Assembly (NCBI RefSeq): GCF_002362315.1
Contig: NZ_MTZV01000004.1
Span: 744,001 to 808,000 of the forward strand
Length of the DNA: 64,000 nt
Direction: 5' to 3'
Origin: Paraburkholderia acidicola
GTDB lineage: Bacteria; Pseudomonadota; Gammaproteobacteria; Burkholderiales; Burkholderiaceae
Part shown: piece after piece, positions 23,386 through 31,974 of the stretch
Layout of the letters: each line of letters opens with the position of its first letter
Position numbering within the stretch: position 1 is the stretch's first letter
The notes under the pieces: model-generated
Database searches by the model: none
What the model saw: the letters and a program-made list of their open reading frames with translations, nothing else
Told to the model about the DNA's origin: nothing
Made by a program: the position numbers and the translations under genes

Positions 23386-24162
23386 TCAGAACCAGGCCGT
23401 GGACTTAAGCAACACGCGCTTGCCCGATTGCCGCTGCAGCGCCGCTGGCACCAGGATCATGACGGTCGCGATCCGCAGCATTGCGCCGACAACCCACAAG
23501 GAAACCGGGAACGTAATCGCCGCGACAAAGAACAGCAATCCTTGCGTGCCGAAGAAAAACGTCGCCACCTGATACGGCACGAGCAGAACCGGCACGATCG
23601 CCATCACGATGCGCGTATGCCAGATCGAGAACACGGTCTTCTGCTCGTACATGTCCTCGAAAATCTCGAAGAGCCTGTCGTCGCAAACGATTGCGTTGCC
23701 CGATACATCGAAGGCCTCATCGACAAACGTCGAATGTCTGACGAAGCGGCGCAGGTCGACATACGAAAACGCTAACCAGTAACCCGTCAACACCGCGCCC
23801 AGGACGAGACTCACGAGGTGCGCACGATCCGGCATCGGCGCAAAGGCGAAAAAGAAGAAGTAGAACGTGACGCCGAACAGCGCGTAGATCGACAGCGCAC
23901 CCAGCAGCTTGACGATGCCGACAATCACCAGACTCGTCGAACGGCGAAACAGCAGCAGGATCAGCAGCGGTCCGCCGAGGCACACCACCGCGATACCGAT
24001 ACTGATCCGTCCGGGCAGCAGCGACATGCCGAGATCGCACCAGTAAGCGAAGTAGGCGAGCACGATCGCGAAGGCGTTGAGAATCGCCCCCGAGACGACC
24101 GTTCGAACGACGGCCGCCCGTAGCGAATAGGACGTCTTCGTGGCTCCCGCGCTATGCGTCAC
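23386..24162 (-). CDS. Polytopic membrane protein, unknown
   Basis: A 258-residue protein with about seven hydrophobic segments, for example AILNAFAIVLAYFAYW, ISIGIAVVCLGGPLLILLLF, LGALSIYALFGVTFYFFFFA and IVMAIVPVLLVPYQVATFFF. A soluble loop of about 45 residues lies between the helices (DLRRFVRHSTFVDEAFDVSG, DDRLFEIFEDMYEQ). I do not recognise the family. It begins 54 nt after the otsA stop on the same strand and may be part of the HU-otsA transcript. Confidence 0.65.
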   Translation of the reverse strand: MTHSAGATKTSYSLRAAVVRTVVSGAILNAFAIVLAYFAYWCDLGMSLLPGRISIGIAVVCLGGPLLILLLFRRSTSLVIVGIVKLLGALSIYALFGVTFYFFFFAFAPMPDRAHLVSLVLGAVLTGYWLAFSYVDLRRFVRHSTFVDEAFDVSGNAIVCDDRLFEIFEDMYEQKTVFSIWHTRIVMAIVPVLLVPYQVATFFFGTQGLLFFVAAITFPVSLWVVGAMLRIATVMILVPAALQRQSGKRVLLKSTAWF

Positions 24163-24216
24163 GGCACCCTCAGATCCGGGAAATGTCGGATTGTACGGTC
24201 GGCATGGCAGATCGCG

Positions 24217-25614
24217 TCAGGAGTCGTGTTCCTGCCCGCTGTGCTCGAGCGCTTCGAGAAAGCTCGCGCACCACCAGTGCACATCGTGTTCGCGAATGCG
24301 CTGCGTAAGCCGCGTGTGCCGATTGATGCGTTCGTCGAGCGGCATGGTCAGTGCGCGCTGGATCGCCTGCGCGGTGCCTTGCGCATCGTAGGGATTGACG
24401 AGCAAGGCGTCGGTCAGCTGTTCGGCCGCGCCGGCAAAGCGCGACAGCACGAGCATGCCAGGATCGGCCGGGTCCTGCGCCGCGATGAATTCCTTCGCGA
24501 CGAGGTTCATGCCGTCTCGCAACGGCGTGACGAGCGCGACGCGACTTGCGCGGTATAGACCCGGCAGGCGCTTGCGCGCCACATTGCGGTGAATGTAGCG
24601 CACCGGCATCCAGTCGAGTTCCCCATAGTCGCCGTTGATCTCGCCGCACAGGCTGTCCATCTGCCGGCGCAGATCGTCGTAGGCACCGACGTCCTCGCGG
24701 CTGGGTGAGGCGATCTGGATCAGCGTCGCGCTGTTGTGATTCTCGGGATATTGCGCGAGCAGTTCGCGAAACGCATGCACGCGCTGCGGCAAGCCCTTCG
24801 AATAATCGAGCCGGTCGACACCGATCAATAGACGTCGCCGCGAATACTCTTCGCGCATGCGCACGAACATCTCGCGCCCTTCCTTCCCTTGTGCGAGCCC
24901 GGCAAATTCGTCGACATCGATACCGATCGGATATGCGCCCACGCGCAGCGTGCGCTGAAACGCCCGCAGACGACCCGGCTCCAGCCGGTGCGCCTGCGCT
25001 TCCGATTCGACGTAGTGCGCGAAATGCGTGACGTCGGCTTCGGCCTGAAAACCCACGAGGTCGTAAGCGAACAGCGAGCGCATCAACCACTCGTGCTCCG
25101 GAATCGCCGCCATGATGAGCGGCGGCGGCATCGGGATATGCAGAAAGAAACCGATGCGGTTCGTGCATCCCATCGCGCGCAGTTCGGCGGCAAGCGGAAT
25201 GAGGTGGTAGTCGTGAACCCAGATCAGATCGTCGGGTCGCAGCAGCGGCATCAGCTTGCGCGCAAACAGCTGGTTGACGCGCCGGTAGCCGGCTGCGAAA
25301 CGGACATCGAAGTTGGCGAGGTCGAGCCGATAGTGAAACACCGGCCACAGCACATCGTTGGCGTAGCCGAGATAGTAGGTGTCGTAGTCGCGCTGATCCA
25401 GATCGAGCGTGGCGAGCGTGACGCTGCCTGTCGTCTGTACGCGTACATCGGGTTGACCCGCAGCAGCGTCCGTCTCGCTGCGGATCTTTCCGCTCCAGCC
25501 GAACCATAAACCGCCGGTCTGTTGCAGGCTTTCACGCACCGCGACTGCCAGCCCGCCCGCTGCGGTCTTGCGCGGGTCGGCAGTGCGGTTGGAAACGACG
25601 ACCAGACGGCTCAT
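24217..25614 (-). CDS. otsA: Trehalose-6-phosphate synthase
   Basis: OtsA (465 aa, GT20 family) joins UDP-glucose and glucose-6-phosphate to trehalose-6-phosphate. Recognisable segments are the N-terminal [20 protein letters not shown] with the donor-site GGL, the acceptor region [47 protein letters not shown] and [19 protein letters not shown], followed by [15 protein letters not shown]. These are the standard active-site blocks in order and length is normal. No otsB phosphatase is adjacent. It lies 19 nt downstream of the HU gene, probably on one transcript. Confidence 0.95.
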   Translation of the reverse strand: MSRLVVVSNRTADPRKTAAGGLAVAVRESLQQTGGLWFGWSGKIRSETDAAAGQPDVRVQTTGSVTLATLDLDQRDYDTYYLGYANDVLWPVFHYRLDLANFDVRFAAGYRRVNQLFARKLMPLLRPDDLIWVHDYHLIPLAAELRAMGCTNRIGFFLHIPMPPPLIMAAIPEHEWLMRSLFAYDLVGFQAEADVTHFAHYVESEAQAHRLEPGRLRAFQRTLRVGAYPIGIDVDEFAGLAQGKEGREMFVRMREEYSRRRLLIGVDRLDYSKGLPQRVHAFRELLAQYPENHNSATLIQIASPSREDVGAYDDLRRQMDSLCGEINGDYGELDWMPVRYIHRNVARKRLPGLYRASRVALVTPLRDGMNLVAKEFIAAQDPADPGMLVLSRFAGAAEQLTDALLVNPYDAQGTAQAIQRALTMPLDERINRHTRLTQRIREHDVHWWCASFLEALEHSGQEHDS

Positions 25615-25633
25615 CGAGCGAATGGTCGGTGGA

Positions 25634-25909
25634 CTAGCTGTTCACTACGTCCTTGAATGCCTTGCCCGGGGTGAACTTCACTGTTTTTGCCGCGGCGATG
25701 TTGATGGTGGCGCCCGTGGCTGGGTTACGCCCGGTTCTCGCAGCACGCGAGCCCTGGCTGAAAGAACCGAAGCCGACGAGCTGCACGCCGTCACCCGAGG
25801 CAACCGCCTGGGTAATGGCGTGAATTACCGCATCGATGGCTTCTCCGGTGGACGATTTGCTCGCACCTGTGGACGCTGCCACAGCGTCGATCAGTTCCTG
25901 CTTGTTCAT
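25634..25909 (-). CDS. HU-family nucleoid DNA-binding protein
   Basis: A 91-residue HU protein ([18 protein letters not shown]). The helical dimerisation part is followed by [25 protein letters not shown], the beta-arm with the DNA-intercalating Pro in RNPATG, and the C-terminal [14 protein letters not shown]. Length and motif make the call firm; HU-beta versus a paralogue cannot be decided. An unusual neighbour: otsA follows 19 nt downstream, so a nucleoid protein and a trehalose synthase may be co-expressed under stress. Confidence 0.93.
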   Translation of the reverse strand: MNKQELIDAVAASTGASKSSTGEAIDAVIHAITQAVASGDGVQLVGFGSFSQGSRAARTGRNPATGATINIAAAKTVKFTPGKAFKDVVNS

Positions 25910-26329
25910 GGAATCTCCGTGGTGGTCATGTTCGGTTCAATGGCAATCCGCTGCCAGGACACCCTTGATCTGCGGTGGCGCCTGCGCTCTCAGACGCTGG
26001 GCAGAGACAGAGCCCGTCCATACCGTAACCCAACCGGCCCTCATTGCACAAGCCTGAGGATCGTGGCACGGACGTCCGCTTTGCCGCCAGGATCGGCCTC
26101 CGGCGGGCTTTTCGGCGGGTTCCGGCCAGCTTCCAGTCGGCCGTGGCAACGCCTGAGAGGCGTCGAATCATACGGCATATTGAGCTATATACGGTGCGAT
26201 TTCGATGAGGTTTCGCTGGATTTGCGTGCTAGATACGCGGCGAACCGACCGCGCCTTGTCAGTCCGCGCGCCGCTCGGAGCGGCGGATTCGTCCGTCGCT
26301 CCCTGTGCCGAAGAGCGAGAACCGATCGC
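25910..26329. other. 420-bp intergenic region
   Basis: Lies upstream of the HU gene and downstream of the NCS1 permease, both on the minus strand. It contains the HU ribosome-binding site (GGAGATTCC just before the start) and presumably the promoter. Open frames here are Arg-rich shadows in GC-rich DNA. No RNA gene or repeat was recognised. Confidence 0.5.
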
Positions 26330-27790
26330 CTACTTCGCGACGGTTTCGCCTTCCCACTTCGCATGAGCGTCTGCCGGATCGTGCGGCAGGATCAGGTGGG
26401 CGGGCATGCTTCGCTGCACCCGACGTGCAAGCCAGAAGTAAAGCAGCGCGGGCACGACGAGCCCGACGATCCACGAAATATCCGTGCCGCCGAGGCGGTC
26501 GACGAACGGTCCGGTATAGAAGCCGCTCGATATGAACGGTAGTTGTACGAGCACGCCGATCACGTAGACGGAGATGCCCGTCGCGTTCCAGCGGCCGTAG
26601 CGTCCGTTCGGATCGTATAGCGCGGGTACGTCGTAGCGGTCGCGTGTGATGAAGTAGTAGTCGACCAGATTGATCGCGCTCCATGGTGTGAAGAACGCGA
26701 GCAGAAACAGGATGAACGACGAGAACTCTTTCAGGAATGCGTGACGCCCCGCGAGCGCGAGCCACATCGCCGCACCGATCATCACAACGACATACGCGAG
26801 CCGCCCGCGTTGCGAAAAGCGGTTGTCGCCGCGAAAGCCGCTGACGATCGTCGCCACTGACATCACGCTGCCATACGCGTTGAGCGTCGTGATCGTGATT
26901 TTGCCGAACGCAATCGCGAAGTAGAGCAGCGCGGCGATCGCGCCGGTCGCACCGAGCCCGACGACGAACGACACCTCGTGCCCGGAGAACTGCTTGCCGG
27001 CGAGCGCCGCGGCAAACACGCCGAAGGTCATCGAGGTCTGCGCGCCCAGCACCGAACCGGCGCCGATCAGCCAGAACGTCTTGCGTGGAGAAGTCGTGCG
27101 CGGCAGATAGCGCGAGTAGTCGGCCACGTAAGGACCAAAGGCGATCTGCCAGGACGCCGACAGCGAAATGGCCAGCAGGAAGCTGCTGATCGAGAAATGA
27201 CGGATCGCAAGCAGTTGCCCGACGTCGTGCCCGATCAGCAGTTGCGCGAACAGGTACACGAACGCAATCACGCCGATCACGCTCGCAATGCGCCCAACCG
27301 TATGAATCAGCCGATAGCCGAACACCGTGAACGCGACGATGACCGCCGTGAACAGAACAATTCCGGCCTCATCGCCCACATGCAGCAGTTGCGCAACCGC
27401 CTGGCCAGCGAGGACCGTTCCGCTTGCCGAGAAGCCGACGTACATCAGACAGACGAGCACGATCGGAATCACCGCGCCGTACACGCCGAACTGCACGCGG
27501 CTCGAGATCATCTGCGGCAGGCCGAGTTGCGGACCTTGTGCGCCATGCAGCGCCATCACCGCGCCGCCGAGTACCTGCCCGACCAGCAGTCCCACCAGCG
27601 ACCAGAACACATCGCCGCCCAGCACGACAGCCAGGGCGCCGGTAACGATCGCGGTGATCTGCAGGTTGGCTGCAAGCCACAGCGTGAACTGGCTGATCAG
27701 GTGGCCGTGACGTTCGGCAGCGGGAATGTAGTCGATCGTCCGACGTTCGACGACGGTGCGCGACTGCGCATCGTGGGTGGGGACAGCCAT
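26330..27790 (-). CDS. NCS1-family cytosine/purine permease
   Basis: A 486-residue polytopic inner-membrane transporter of the nucleobase-cation-symport-1 family, with about twelve hydrophobic segments. The N-terminal block DYIPAAERHGHLISQFTLWLAANLQITAIVTG is close to the cytosine permease CodB family, and QLGLPQMISSRVQFGVYGAV and SWQIAFGPYVADYSRYLP are conserved family signatures. The substrate may be cytosine, another pyrimidine, allantoin or hydantoin; no deaminase or catabolic gene is next to it. A GntR/HutC-like operator stands 52-63 nt upstream of its start. Confidence 0.88.
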   Translation of the reverse strand: MAVPTHDAQSRTVVERRTIDYIPAAERHGHLISQFTLWLAANLQITAIVTGALAVVLGGDVFWSLVGLLVGQVLGGAVMALHGAQGPQLGLPQMISSRVQFGVYGAVIPIVLVCLMYVGFSASGTVLAGQAVAQLLHVGDEAGIVLFTAVIVAFTVFGYRLIHTVGRIASVIGVIAFVYLFAQLLIGHDVGQLLAIRHFSISSFLLAISLSASWQIAFGPYVADYSRYLPRTTSPRKTFWLIGAGSVLGAQTSMTFGVFAAALAGKQFSGHEVSFVVGLGATGAIAALLYFAIAFGKITITTLNAYGSVMSVATIVSGFRGDNRFSQRGRLAYVVVMIGAAMWLALAGRHAFLKEFSSFILFLLAFFTPWSAINLVDYYFITRDRYDVPALYDPNGRYGRWNATGISVYVIGVLVQLPFISSGFYTGPFVDRLGGTDISWIVGLVVPALLYFWLARRVQRSMPAHLILPHDPADAHAKWEGETVAK

Positions 27791-28109
27791 GACAGATCCT
27801 TTCGAGTGCGGCGGTTTCGAAACGACTGTATGCGGTCAAATTTGTATAGACAACTATTTTCTGCGCTGGTGTTTACCCTTTGATTCCCAGCCAGTAAGCC
27901 TTTGATCGACGATTTTCACGCCAGATCCGCCGCTCCTGCCTATACAACATCGCTACTTCGGACATCGCCGGTGCAGGCGAAATTTCTCCGCCGAATTCAC
28001 AAACGTTCAAAGTTCAGTGGACCGACGATGCCTAAAATCGGCACGCCGCACGCGTGAAATGTTTCGCGCCATCGGTATCGCGCAAACGAGCACGCACCCG
28101 GAACATCGC
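27791..28109. other. 319-bp divergent intergenic region
   Basis: Separates the NCS1 permease (leftward) from the zinc-ribbon gene (rightward). It carries the GntR/HutC-like operator at 27842-27853 and a second half-site (TATACAAC, 27941-27948). No other coding frame is supported. Confidence 0.5.
27842..27853 (-). promoter_or_regulatory. GntR/HutC-type operator candidate before the NCS1 permease
   Basis: TTGTATAGACAA is a near-perfect dyad of the TTGTATATACAA type bound by HutC-subfamily GntR repressors. A related half-site, TATACAAC, recurs at 27941-27948. The position 52-63 nt upstream of the permease start fits promoter control. No GntR gene lies in this window, so the regulator would act from elsewhere. 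Confidence 0.5.
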
Positions 28110-28658
28110 ATGTCGAACCATTTCAGTCTTCCCACCAGTGCAGCAACACCCACTGCATCCACCGCATCCACCTCCGCGACCACCGCACCGCGTCCGCGGT
28201 GCGATCCAGACGGGCTGGCCCGCCTTCAGGCCGCCGCTGCCGCGCACGGCGGCGTATGTCTCGAAGATGCGTGTACGAAGCTGCAGGCCAAGTATCGCTT
28301 TCGCTGCGCAAAGGGACACGAGTGGCTTGGGTGGGGCCATCTCGTGCTGGTCGGCAAGTGGTGCCGGCTCTGCGCCAACGAACGTCAACGCCGCACGATT
28401 GAAGACCTGCAGGAAGCCGCCCGTCGACGCGGCGGCCAGTGCCTGAGCACGCAATATCTTGGCTACGCGGACAAGCTCACCTGGATGTGCGAGTTCGGGC
28501 ACGTCTGGCAAGCCACCTCGAGGACGGTCCAGAACCGGGGCAACTGGTGTCCGCATTGCGCGCGGTTACGCAGGCGCGCCGCTTCGCAAGAAAGCGCTTC
28601 TCCCGAGCCACACGCAGATCAACTCGCGGCACCCAGCAAGGTCTTGGGCTCGAGATAG
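28110..28658 (+). CDS. Two-unit zinc-ribbon protein
   Basis: A 182-residue protein with a Ser/Thr/Ala/Pro-rich N-terminal 30 residues and two tandem units of about 50 residues. Each unit has a helix, a Gly-Gly, and paired Cys/His motifs: FRCAKGHEWLGWG with KWCRLCANE, then WMCEFGHVWQATS with NWCPHCARL. The C-x(3)-H-x-W ... W-C-x2-C spacing is that of a zinc-ribbon or treble-clef repeat. It could bind nucleic acid, as similar ribbons do next to nucleases, but no nuclease domain is present. The last 40 nt overlap the 3' end of the aldehyde dehydrogenase gene on the opposite strand. Function unknown. Confidence 0.75.
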   Translation: MSNHFSLPTSAATPTASTASTSATTAPRPRCDPDGLARLQAAAAAHGGVCLEDACTKLQAKYRFRCAKGHEWLGWGHLVLVGKWCRLCANERQRRTIEDLQEAARRRGGQCLSTQYLGYADKLTWMCEFGHVWQATSRTVQNRGNWCPHCARLRRRAASQESASPEPHADQLAAPSKVLGSR

Positions 28659-30043
28659 GCTTCGAGTCCGAACACGCCATACTCGCGGCCTATCCCCGAT
28701 TGCTTGTGACCGCCGAACGGCGCGAGCGGATCGTGATGCACGCCGTTGATCAGCACGCGTCCCGCCGCGAGCTGCGAGGCCACGCTACGCGCACGCGCAA
28801 GGTTCGACGAGAACACGCTGGCCTGCAGACCATAGACGGTGTCGTTGGCAATCTCGATCGCTTCTTCCTCCGAGCGGTACGCGAGGATCGACAGCACCGG
28901 CCCGAAGATTTCTTCGCGTGCGATCGTCATGTTGTTGGTGACGTGCGCGAAGACCGTCGGCTTCACGAAGTAACCGCGCGTCAATCCGTCGGGCCGTCCC
29001 GCACCACCCGCGATCAACGTTGCGCCCTCTTCTTCACCAACCCGGATGTAGTGCTGCACGCGCTCGTATTGCTTGCGATTGACCATCGGCCCGATCGTGG
29101 TGGCCGGATCGTGCGGATCGCCCGACTGGATCGTGGCGATCAGGTTCTTCACCCGTTCGATCACTTCGTCGAGCCGTTGCTCCGGCACCAGCAGGCGTGT
29201 ACCCGCAATGCAGGCCTGGCCGCTGTTCATGAACGCAAGATTGAGCGCAAGCGGCAACGCTTCGGCGAAGTTCGCATCGTCGAGCAGCAGCGTCGGCGAC
29301 TTGCCACCCAGTTCCAGCGTCACGCGCTTCATCGTCTCGGCACCGGTCCGCAGGATCGACTTGCCGACCGCCGTCGAACCGGTGAACGAAATCTTCGCGA
29401 TCTTCGGATGCGCGGCAAGCGTCGCGCCCACCACATTGCCTAATCCATTCACGACGTTGAACACGCCCGGTGGCAAGCCGGCTTCGTGCAGCGCCTCGAT
29501 CACGATCTGCGTCTGCAGCGCGCTCATCTCGCTCGGTTTGATGACCGTCGTGCAGCCCGCGGCGATCGCGGTCGCAAGCTTGTTGCAGATAAAACCGGCG
29601 TTGGCGTTCCACGGCGTAATCAGACCGACTACACCGACCGGTTCCATCACCACCTCGGCCGTATTCACACGCCGCGTGAACTCGTAGGTTTCGAGCGTGG
29701 TCGCCATCGAGAGAAAGGCTTCCGCGGCATAGCGCGTGCTCCACTGCGCACGTGCTTGTGGCGCGCCGTATTCCTCGACGGTCGCTTCGTTCAGATCGTC
29801 GCTGCGCGCCATCAGCGCGTCGTGCAGACGGCGCAGCATCGCGATGCGCTTGCTGCGGCTGGTGCGTGAAAACGCCGGGAACGCGTGCACGGCCGCATCG
29901 ATTGCGTGTTGCGTGTCAATCTCGTCGCCGAGCGTCACCTGGCCGATGACGGCCTCGGTCGACGGGTTCACGAGATCGAAACGCTCGCGCCCGTGCGGTT
30001 TCACGAACGCGCCGTCGATATAGATCGTGTCGATGAGCTTCAC
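28619..30043 (-). CDS. Aldehyde dehydrogenase (NAD(P)+)
   Basis: A 474-residue aldehyde dehydrogenase. Nucleotide-binding and catalytic blocks are present in order: LITPWNANAGFICNKLATAI, ISFTGSTAVGKSI, the general-base Glu in VTLELGGKSPTLLLDDAN, the nucleophile Cys in MNSGQACIAGTRLLVPEQ, and the C-terminal EEIFGPVLSIL. It resembles the broad-range class acting on aliphatic or aromatic aldehydes; the substrate is not readable. It is transcribed divergently from a LysR-type gene 110 nt away, which probably regulates it. Confidence 0.95.
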   Translation of the reverse strand: MKLIDTIYIDGAFVKPHGRERFDLVNPSTEAVIGQVTLGDEIDTQHAIDAAVHAFPAFSRTSRSKRIAMLRRLHDALMARSDDLNEATVEEYGAPQARAQWSTRYAAEAFLSMATTLETYEFTRRVNTAEVVMEPVGVVGLITPWNANAGFICNKLATAIAAGCTTVIKPSEMSALQTQIVIEALHEAGLPPGVFNVVNGLGNVVGATLAAHPKIAKISFTGSTAVGKSILRTGAETMKRVTLELGGKSPTLLLDDANFAEALPLALNLAFMNSGQACIAGTRLLVPEQRLDEVIERVKNLIATIQSGDPHDPATTIGPMVNRKQYERVQHYIRVGEEEGATLIAGGAGRPDGLTRGYFVKPTVFAHVTNNMTIAREEIFGPVLSILAYRSEEEAIEIANDTVYGLQASVFSSNLARARSVASQLAAGRVLINGVHHDPLAPFGGHKQSGIGREYGVFGLEAYLEPKTLLGAAS

Positions 30044-30104
30044 TGTGTTGCCTCCGTGGCCTTGCAGCCGATTTCAGTGAAGCCAGTCTAGACTTCGCCC
30101 ATTG

Positions 30105-30124
30105 ATTTGATAAGCTACACAAAT
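30105..30124. promoter_or_regulatory. LysR-type binding site between ALDH and its regulator
   Basis: ATTTG-N10-CAAAT forms an interrupted dyad with the T-N11-A core typical of LysR-type regulators. It lies midway in the 110-nt divergent region, 61 nt from the dehydrogenase start and 29 nt from the regulator start, the expected place for autoregulation and activation of the divergent gene. Confidence 0.55.
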
Positions 30125-30153
30125 CCGCATGAGCCATTCAGGAAATCGGGACA

Positions 30154-31092
30154 ATGCATCGATCGGGGCTGACCGAACTCGAAGCCGTGCTGGCTGTGGC
30201 CAGGCTCGGCAACTTCCGTGCGGCGGCGACCGAACTCGGTATGTCGCCCTCCGCGCTGAGTCAGGCGATTGCCGGCATCGAGGCGCGCCTTAACGTACGG
30301 CTGTTCCATCGCACGACGCGCAGCGTCGCGTTAACCGAGGCCGGCGAGCAGTTCGTCGGCAAGATTGCGCCGGCGCTATCCACGATCCACGATGCAATCG
30401 ACGCGGTGAATTCGCATCGGCAGACGCCGTCGGGCACGCTGCGCATCAACATGGCCGCGAGCGCGGCGCGCCTGATCCTCAGGCCGGTCGTGCTGGAGTA
30501 TTTGCGCCGTTATCCGGAGATGAAGGTCGACATGGTCACCGAGGGACGGCTGATCGATATCGTCGCCGGCGGTTACGACGCGGGCGTGCGACTCGCCGAG
30601 ACGGTTCCGGGCGACATGATCGCCGTGCCGCTGACCACCGAACTGCGCTTCGCTGTAGTGGGCAGCCCCGCTTATTTCGAGCAGCATCCCCCGCCGCGTA
30701 CCCCCGACGATCTGCGCAACCACGCCTGTATCCGCTCGCGTATGCCGGGCGGCGGGCTGTATCGCTGGGAATTTGCGTGGAAGGGTGAAGCGCTCGATGT
30801 CGAGGTGGACGGCCCGCTCACACTCGACGAATCGACGCTAATGCTCGAAGCCGCCCGCGCGGGCGTGGGCCTCACGCATCTGGCGGAATGGCATGTCGCA
30901 CGCGATATCGAGCAGGGGCATCTGATACGCGTGCTTGAAGACTGGACACCGACCTTTCCCGGGTTGAGTCTTTATTATCCCGGGCGCCGCCATGTGCCCG
31001 CGGGGTTACGCGCGTTTGTCGATCTGATCCGCGAAATCGGGCCGCTTTCCGCGGCGCATGTGCCAACAGCAGTCAACCCGCTCACCCGTTAG
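30154..31092 (+). CDS. LysR-family transcriptional regulator
   Basis: A 312-residue LysR-type regulator. The N-terminal winged helix-turn-helix is TELEAVLAVARLGNFRAAAT with SPSALSQAIAGIEARLNVRL and TTRSVALTEAGEQF; the C-terminal co-inducer domain starts near TLRINMAASAARLILRPVV and includes RLIDIVAGGYDAGVRL, of the CrgA/AaeR-like group. It is divergent from the aldehyde dehydrogenase with a LysR box between, suggesting control of that gene by an aldehyde or related ligand. Its stop codon overlaps that of dedA by 3 nt. Confidence 0.95.
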   Translation: MHRSGLTELEAVLAVARLGNFRAAATELGMSPSALSQAIAGIEARLNVRLFHRTTRSVALTEAGEQFVGKIAPALSTIHDAIDAVNSHRQTPSGTLRINMAASAARLILRPVVLEYLRRYPEMKVDMVTEGRLIDIVAGGYDAGVRLAETVPGDMIAVPLTTELRFAVVGSPAYFEQHPPPRTPDDLRNHACIRSRMPGGGLYRWEFAWKGEALDVEVDGPLTLDESTLMLEAARAGVGLTHLAEWHVARDIEQGHLIRVLEDWTPTFPGLSLYYPGRRHVPAGLRAFVDLIREIGPLSAAHVPTAVNPLTR

Positions 31093-31760
31093 CGTCGGTC
31101 ACTTGCCGAGGTGGATTTGCGCAGCATCTTCCACAACGCCCCGAGCACAACCGGCACGACCGCCGCACCGATACCGACCAGCACGATCACATTCAGGTAC
31201 TGACGGATAAACGGAATATTGCCGAAGAAGTACCCGAGCAGCACCAGCAGCAGCACCCAGAACAGCGCACCAGCGATATTGAACAACTGGAAACGGCGCA
31301 CGGTCATCGCAGATGCGCCCGCGACGAACGGCGCGAACGTCCGCACCACCGGAATGAAACGCGCCAGCACGATGGTCTTGCCGCCGTGCTTCTCGTAGAA
31401 GTTGTGCGTCTTCTGCAGCGCCGCGCGGTCGAGGAATTTCTCCAGCACCGGAATGTGCGAATTGAATACCTTCGGCCCGATCGCCCGGCCAATCAGATAG
31501 TTGACGGTATTGCCCGTAACCGCCGCAATGACCAGCAGGACGATCAGCAAGCCGAGGCTCATTTCGCCGCTCGCGCAAAACGCGCCGCCGATAAACAGCA
31601 GCGAATCGCCAGGCAGAAACGGCAGCACCACCAGGCCGGTTTCGCAGAACACGATCAGGAACAGCACCGCATACACCCACGCGCCGTATTGATTGATGAA
31701 GACTCCGAGAAACTTGTCGATGTGCAGGACAAGGTTCACAAACTGCAGCAGCGTATCCAA
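31089..31760 (-). CDS. DedA-family membrane protein
   Basis: A 223-residue DedA/SNARE-associated protein; family members transport or flip undecaprenyl phosphate or phospholipids and affect envelope stress resistance. Signatures are the re-entrant loop VLPFLPGDSLLFIGGAF, GNTVNYLIGRAIGPKVF, the Gly-rich FYEKHGGKTIVLARFIPVVR and FVAGASAMTVRRF, with about four membrane helices. The start is placed at TTG 31760 (reading MDTLLQFVNLVLHID) because AAGGGA lies 7 nt upstream and the length fits the family; the longer frame adds 45 poorly conserved residues. Confidence 0.92.
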   Translation of the reverse strand: MDTLLQFVNLVLHIDKFLGVFINQYGAWVYAVLFLIVFCETGLVVLPFLPGDSLLFIGGAFCASGEMSLGLLIVLLVIAAVTGNTVNYLIGRAIGPKVFNSHIPVLEKFLDRAALQKTHNFYEKHGGKTIVLARFIPVVRTFAPFVAGASAMTVRRFQLFNIAGALFWVLLLVLLGYFFGNIPFIRQYLNVIVLVGIGAAVVPVVLGALWKMLRKSTSASDRR

Positions 31761-31962
31761 GGAACGTCCCTTATGAGCGGATGAGGTGACCGGCCCGCGG
31801 GCATGAAAACACGCGGGCGGCGAAGGCGCGCCCGATACTGCGGCGCCAAGCCGGAAAATTGACCGCGCCATGATACCGAAAGTGCCTGGCCGCAATAAAA
31901 ATATGGTGTGACTGCGGGAACGCCGCGGCCCGGAGCGTCAGCGGGGAAGCGCGGCAAATCGC

Positions 31963-31968
31963 TATAAT
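31963..31968 (+). promoter_or_regulatory. Candidate -10 element of mutL
   Basis: TATAAT, the perfect -10 consensus, stands 6 nt before the mutL ATG. No matching -35 is evident. If used, transcription would begin at or close to the start codon, giving a leaderless or near-leaderless mRNA. Confidence 0.45.
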
Positions 31969-31974
31969 CCGTCC

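Noticed and set aside
28017..28109. Extended N-terminus of the zinc-ribbon protein to 28017
   Set aside because: No ribosome-binding site and unlikely sequence; the ATG at 28110 is preferred.
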